This document shows, in pieces, positions 4,589-7,221 of a DNA stretch of 7,221 nt. Location: positions 1 to 7,221 of the forward strand of contig CANJEF010000058.1 in assembly GCA_947472965.1 (NCBI GenBank), in the 5' to 3' direction. The position numbers and the translations under genes are program-made. The notes beneath the pieces are model-generated. The model saw only the letters and a list, made by a program, of their open reading frames with translations. It did no database searches and was not told the DNA's origin. This DNA is from Sphingobacteriales bacterium. Lineage in GTDB: Bacteria > Bacteroidota > Bacteroidia > Chitinophagales > Chitinophagaceae. The stretch's first letter is position 1. Each line of letters begins with the position of its first letter.

Positions 4589-7221
4589 TTATTTTTTTGC
4601 AACGAAGAGTGAATCATTTGGATTTCCTCCTGATTTCATGTACGCCAATAGATCCTTCATCTCCTCGGGGTTCAGTCTGTTAATTAACCTTCCCATCATA
4701 AATGATTCTTTCGACAACCTTGTTCTGATTACATTTTTCTTTGGAACCTCTTTGAGAATGTGCATTGCAAATGGGTTCTGTCCGATATAATAATTCTTAT
4801 CATCTTCGTTCATCATTTTTCCAACCACCGAGCTTCCATCTTTCAAATAAAATACAGTAGAAGCAAATTGATCTGAAATTGTTTTATTCGGTTCTAAAAT
4901 TGACTCCAGCATGTCTTTATAAGAGAACCTGGTGCCAACATTGGTAAGATTTGGTCCAGCGATACCTCCTTGTCCATTCATATTATGGCATTTCACACAA
5001 AGGCTGGCAGCAAACATGGCTTTTCCTTGTTCAAAATTCCGCACACCCATTCCGTCTTTTAAATAGGCCAGTGCAGTATCCACTTTCCAATTTTTTCCAG
5101 GACCTTTTGGTTGAATATCATTTTGGGTTAGTCCCATTTGTGCTCTGGCAACGAGTGAATCTCCAGAGATGGTTTTGAAGTAAGCAAGCTTTTCTGTTGA
5201 AACATTTTTCAACGCATTGTTTCTTACGATGTTGATGAAGCCAACAAAGCTGTAGCCTCCTTTATAGCCAAAGGCCTTGTAAAACCATTTGAAATATTCC
5301 TCTTGCAATGCAGGTGTCCAGCCATTCTTTGCCTGACTGAGCACTGTTGCATAAAAGGTTTGTTGTTTTGGAGGAACACTGGCAAGCATACCCGCAATAT
5401 CCAATCCGTATTGTGGATTGCGCAGAATAAGGTCGGAAGATTCCATGAATGTTTTTTGGTCATTGGGATCATCTTGTGCTGATGCCATCAACTTCATGGT
5501 TTTTTCCACTGACCCCGGCGCATCAAGGTAGACAAGCATTTTACTTAATGACCTGTTGAGGTTATTGGATTGGGCAGGGTATTGTGCATCAAGATAAGCA
5601 ACGACTTTTGATTGTACGGTATCACTTGGTTTACCCAACTTGAGGTATACCAATTCAAATGCACGCACGAGGTCTATTTTTTGGTCATCCGTCAATGTTG
5701 AAAAATTGATTGATGTAAGTGATTGCAATAATTTTTCTTTAATGTCTTTGTTTCGCAATCTTGCTTGTGCAATGGCAGCTTGTGTAAGTGTAACAGGATC
5801 TTTTTCGTCAACGGCCTTTTGCGCCCACTCTTGGGCAGGCTGGTGTTCTATGGCAACCCGCGCTGCATAACGAATGAACCTGTCTTCATTGTTTAAATAA
5901 GGCCATGATGCTGCAATGGCGTCGGCCTTTGGTGCGGTATGAAAGGATTCAAGTTTTCTCCGAATTTTTTGTGGTTCAGTTAATTCCGCTGCTACAAGCT
6001 TTTTAGTATGTTGATTGTTGTCTTTATAGTATACGCGGTATAAATCTGATTCAATGCGGCGACCTCCGGTAAGAAAATAAACGGCGCCGTCTGGACCAAC
6101 TATGCCATCAGTGAGTGGCAATGGTGAACCTGAAATAAATTCTTCGGCTTTTGGAGTATAGCTTGCGCCGTTGGGAATGGGTTGGATGGCATACATCACA
6201 CCAAATGTCCAGTCGAACGCAAAAATAGAGCGGCGGTATTTTTCAGGAAAATGTGCATTCATGCCACTGAATACGCCTGTTGGTGAACCTTGTCCGATGT
6301 TGAGAAGTGCAGGTAAGTTGTCGGGGTTGGTAGGCGACCACTTATCAGTACCTGGTCTCCATCCGAATTCACCTCCACTTGGAACATGGCAGATGCGAAT
6401 AGGTCTGTACCAAGGCAAGCCGAAATCCCATTCCATATCGGAATCAAACGTGAATATATCTCCTGATTCATTGAATGCCAGGTCGAAAGGATTTCTGAAA
6501 CCTGCACTGATCAAATTAAAGTTCCCTCCAGTTGAATCTATTTGCGCAATCCAACCTCCATGGGTATTCACAGTGCCATCATGGCCATTGGGATCTCTTA
6601 CCAATGGCAGCAGGTTATCAATTTCAAATGAATCGGCAGCTGCATATTGATCCATTTTTGGAATTTTCGTGAAATTACCGGCAATCACATAGAGGGATTT
6701 TCCATCTGGTGAAAGCACAATGCTATGCGGACCGTGTTCCCCTTCCCCTTCTAATCTTCTCAGGAGTGTAATTTTATCGTATTGATCATCATTGTCCGTG
6801 TCTTGCAATCTGTATAATCCACTTGGTTTAGAATTTTCCTGATCACCCTCATCATTCACCATCACATACAAACTATTGAATGCATAAAGCAATCCATGTG
6901 CATACCCCATTCTACGTGCAACGGATGAAGTATCATTTGGTAGTTGCACTTCAAGCTTCTCCACTTTTATTTTTTCTTTTGTAGTGTCTGCTCCAACGGC
7001 TGGTATCACAAGCCTGTAGAGATTTCCGTATTGATCGCAAGCAATCATTCTTCCCTTGTTATCAAACGTCATCGCTACCCAAGAGCCTTGTTCATTTTCT
7101 CCAGGAGAATATAAGTGGTCCGCATGAAAATCAGCAGGCAATTTGAGTGCAGCAATTTTAGGGTCTTTTGAAATTTCCTCTTTTTTGTTGCAAGATGAAA
7201 TCAATTGAACCGACAGGAACA
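4589..7221 (-). CDS. PVC-type beta-propeller lipoprotein with C-terminal cytochrome c domain (5' end cut by window)
   Basis: Probable exported oxidoreductase or electron-transfer lipoprotein. The frame is open to the right edge, so the true start lies outside; upstream of a TTG at 7204 the frame reads FLSVQ and continues as LISSC, a lipobox, followed by a Lys/Glu-rich linker. Numbering from that TTG gives 871 residues. Residues about 20-395 form a beta-propeller of the family annotated 'PVC-type heme-binding CxxCH protein / membrane-bound dehydrogenase'. Landmarks are EHGPHSI (155-161), SAGFRNPFDLAF (233-244), EFGWRPGT (279-286), and PDGAVYF plus GGRRIESDLYRVYY near 371-393. About 405-680 is helical and HEAT-like. 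About 725-860 is a monohaem cytochrome domain with CVKCH (736-740) and GPNLTNVGTRF. A possible distal Met lies in SFMMGRL (M836 or M837). The stop is TAA, and the next gene starts 6 nt later. Family assignment is firm. The dehydrogenase role is a family label inferred from the fold; no substrate is known. Confidence 0.93.
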   Translation of the reverse strand, partial: FLSVQLISSCNKKEEISKDPKIAALKLPADFHADHLYSPGENEQGSWVAMTFDNKGRMIACDQYGNLYRLVIPAVGADTTKEKIKVEKLEVQLPNDTSSVARRMGYAHGLLYAFNSLYVMVNDEGDQENSKPSGLYRLQDTDNDDQYDKITLLRRLEGEGEHGPHSIVLSPDGKSLYVIAGNFTKIPKMDQYAAADSFEIDNLLPLVRDPNGHDGTVNTHGGWIAQIDSTGGNFNLISAGFRNPFDLAFNESGDIFTFDSDMEWDFGLPWYRPIRICHVPSGGEFGWRPGTDKWSPTNPDNLPALLNIGQGSPTGVFSGMNAHFPEKYRRSIFAFDWTFGVMYAIQPIPNGASYTPKAEEFISGSPLPLTDGIVGPDGAVYFLTGGRRIESDLYRVYYKDNNQHTKKLVAAELTEPQKIRRKLESFHTAPKADAIAASWPYLNNEDRFIRYAARVAIEHQPAQEWAQKAVDEKDPVTLTQAAIAQARLRNKDIKEKLLQSLTSINFSTLTDDQKIDLVRAFELVYLKLGKPSDTVQSKVVAYLDAQYPAQSNNLNRSLSKMLVYLDAPGSVEKTMKLMASAQDDPNDQKTFMESSDLILRNPQYGLDIAGMLASVPPKQQTFYATVLSQAKNGWTPALQEEYFKWFYKAFGYKGGYSFVGFINIVRNNALKNVSTEKLAYFKTISGDSLVARAQMGLTQNDIQPKGPGKNWKVDTALAYLKDGMGVRNFEQGKAMFAASLCVKCHNMNGQGGIAGPNLTNVGTRFSYKDMLESILEPNKTISDQFASTVFYLKDGSSVVGKMMNEDDKNYYIGQNPFAMHILKEVPKKNVIRTRLSKESFMMGRLINRLNPEEMKDLLAYMKSGGNPNDSLFVAKK
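4985..4999 (-). other. Covalent haem c attachment motif CVKCH
   Basis: Codons TGT GTG AAA TGC CAT encode CVKCH in the frame of the lipoprotein gene. It sits about 135 residues before the C-terminus and is followed by GPNLTNVGTRF, as in the cytochrome c domain that ends PVC-type propeller proteins. Both Cys and the proximal His are present, so the haem site looks functional. It is the only CxxCH motif in the part of the protein inside the window. Confidence 0.92.
7190..7219 (-). other. Lipoprotein signal peptide end and lipobox
   Basis: The frame reads FLSVQLISSC, with the Cys codon TGC at 7192-7190, then NKKEE. I-S-S-C fits the lipobox pattern, and the charged, flexible stretch after the Cys is usual for lipoproteins. 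The Cys would be lipidated after signal peptidase II cleavage, anchoring the propeller-cytochrome protein to a membrane. The positively charged start of the signal peptide lies beyond the window, so the signal is only partly visible. Confidence 0.8.

Noticed and set aside
5224..5472. Minus-strand open frame at 5472-5224
   Set aside because: It overlaps the helical-repeat part of the cytochrome lipoprotein in another frame and shows no domain.
67..6650. Plus-strand open frames such as 67-390, 392-652, 2844-3110, 4452-4790 and 6171-6650
   Set aside because: All lie antisense to well-supported genes, have low-complexity or Cys/His-rich translations with no recognisable domain, and arise from the codon pattern of the opposite strand.
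7202..7204. TTG at 7204 as the true start of the lipoprotein gene
   Set aside because: The upstream in-frame codons give the hydrophobic end of a signal peptide leading into the lipobox, so the gene starts outside the window.
1..7221. CRISPR array, insertion sequence, tRNA, rRNA or riboswitch
   Set aside because: No regularly spaced repeats, terminal inverted repeats, transposase motifs or structured RNA signatures were seen; nearly every base is inside the four genes.

Overview
All recognisable content of this window lies on the minus strand: four co-directional genes in a moderately AT-rich sequence. The transcript reads from the right edge (7221) to the left edge (1). The first and last genes are cut by the window edges. 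The organism is most likely a member of the Bacteroidota, perhaps Chitinophagales. This rests on the gene families, a short Lys-rich lipoprotein N-terminus, the absence of strong Shine-Dalgarno motifs, mostly TAA stops and A-rich gene starts. The phylum is an inference; planctomycetes and verrucomicrobia carry the same protein families, but usually with different base composition.

Layout in transcription order. (1) 7221-4589: a lipoprotein with a beta-propeller of the PVC-type 'membrane-bound dehydrogenase' family, a helical-repeat middle and a C-terminal c-type cytochrome domain with one CxxCH. Only the start of its signal peptide is missing. (2) 4582-3509: a DUF4432 / aldose-1-epimerase-like protein with no signal peptide, starting 6 nt after the previous stop. 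(3) 3449-2235: a two-cupin protein resembling class I mannose-6-phosphate isomerase, also without a signal peptide. (4) 2192-1: an exported fusion of an SGNH-hydrolase-like domain to a second PVC-type propeller. It stays open for 730 codons and runs off the left edge before the helical and cytochrome parts that the family usually has.

The spacers are 6, 59 and 42 nt and hold no terminator or recognisable promoter, so the four genes are probably one transcription unit. Together they suggest a sugar-handling module. Two exported proteins of a presumed oxidoreductase family, at least one carrying haem c, would act outside the inner membrane, and two cytoplasmic sugar-binding enzymes (a mutarotase-like fold and a phosphosugar-isomerase-like cupin) would act on what is taken up. 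The substrate cannot be read from the sequence.

The most interesting points are the degenerate catalytic residues of the SGNH domain, the pairing of two differently built propeller proteins around two sugar enzymes, and a metal site in the cupin with His where classical ManA has Gln. No RNA genes, mobile elements, CRISPR arrays or tRNAs were seen, and the plus strand holds only antisense shadows.
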